Assembly: GCA_039029315.1 (NCBI GenBank)
Contig: JBCCGK010000176.1
Span: 1 to 14,232, forward strand
Source of the DNA: JBCCCJ01 sp039029315
Lineage (GTDB): Bacteria > Bacteroidota > Bacteroidia > J057
Length of the DNA stretch: 14,232 nt
Direction: 5' to 3'
Position 1 is the first letter of the stretch, and each line of letters begins with the position of its first letter. The notes below the pieces were generated by a model. It searched no databases, was not told the DNA's origin, and saw nothing but the letters and a program-made list of their open reading frames with translations. Below are positions 14,143 through 14,232 of this stretch, one piece after another. The translations under genes were made by a program, and so were the position numbers.

Positions 14143-14222
14143 TCTCCCGCCAGCGGGAGACATCAGCCCACAAGGCCAGGAATCAACGATTTCCCCCTTT
14201 GGAGGGGGTTGGGGGAGGAACA
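14143..14222. repeat. GC-rich palindrome pair resembling a Bacteroidota dispersed intergenic repeat
   Basis: TCTCCCGC (14143-14150) is mirrored by GCGGGAGA (14153-14160) around a 2-base centre. A second dyad pairs CCCCCT (14193-14198) with AGGGGG (14203-14208), followed by TTGGGGGAGGA. Both modules look like the C/G-rich palindromes scattered between genes in many Bacteroidota genomes. The G runs on the plus strand (14204-14217) might form a short G-quadruplex. No T run follows, so it is not a typical terminator, though it is the first strong structure after the operon. Confidence 0.5.
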
Positions 14223-14232
14223 AGATCCTACA

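Noticed and set aside
13861..14223. Minus-strand open frame over the pdxA end and the terminal repeat
   Set aside because: It begins in the GC-palindrome repeat with Pro/Gly-rich residues and then runs antisense to the PdxA gene. Such frames are typical false genes over dispersed repeats.
1..14232. CRISPR array, tRNA, rRNA, riboswitch or toxin-antitoxin pair
   Set aside because: No regularly spaced repeats, cloverleaf-like segments, conserved rRNA stretches, known riboswitch cores or paired small genes were seen by eye. A covariance-model scan was not possible here.

Overview
The window most likely comes from a Bacteroidota chromosome, probably an environmental or marine lineage related to Saprospiria or Cytophagia. 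Four things point there. Starts lack Shine-Dalgarno sequences. Secreted enzymes are lipoproteins with short lipoboxes. One small gene is a Bacteroidota-style heavy-metal-associated (HMA) like protein. The right edge carries a GC-rich palindromic intergenic repeat of a kind common in this phylum. The taxon is inferred; the window has no rRNA or tRNA gene.

Layout. Positions 1-136 look like the tail of an insertion sequence (transposase C-terminus plus a possible element end). Positions 294-2906 are a tight three-gene unit: a DUF2306 membrane protein and two tandem 322-residue zinc-free medium-chain dehydrogenases. A 72-residue HMA-like protein without metal-binding cysteines follows (3078-3296). 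Next come two translationally coupled lipoprotein sulfatases (3442-4875 and 4872-6347). A 160-bp MITE-like palindrome with a 3-bp target duplication lies at 6381-6540. A minus-strand lipoprotein fuses a cytochrome c domain to a PQQ-type sugar dehydrogenase (6593-8347). A divergent region of about 300 bp leads into a third lipoprotein sulfatase (8644-10068), which ends exactly against an inverted half-copy of the 160-bp element (10067-10121). A tripartite TRAP transporter (dctP, dctQ, dctM; 10296-13053) and a PdxA-family dehydrogenase (13084-14100) form a plus-strand operon. The last 130 bp hold a dispersed-repeat-like pair of GC palindromes.

How the genes may work together (inference). The right three quarters of the window reads as a small pathway for a sulfated sugar or sugar acid. 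Periplasmic sulfatases remove sulfate, the cytochrome c/PQQ-type enzyme oxidises a sugar to a lactone or acid and passes electrons to the respiratory chain, and the TRAP transporter imports the organic acid. The PdxA-like enzyme then acts as a phospho-sugar-acid dehydrogenase in the style of PdxA2. No SusC/SusD pair, glycoside hydrolase, sulfatase-maturing enzyme or sugar-acid kinase is visible, so the route is incomplete here and may continue past the right edge.

The most unusual physical feature is the pair of inverted 55-bp repeats (52 of 55 identical). They bracket a 3.7-kb block containing the dehydrogenase and the third sulfatase, so that block could invert or could have arrived separately.
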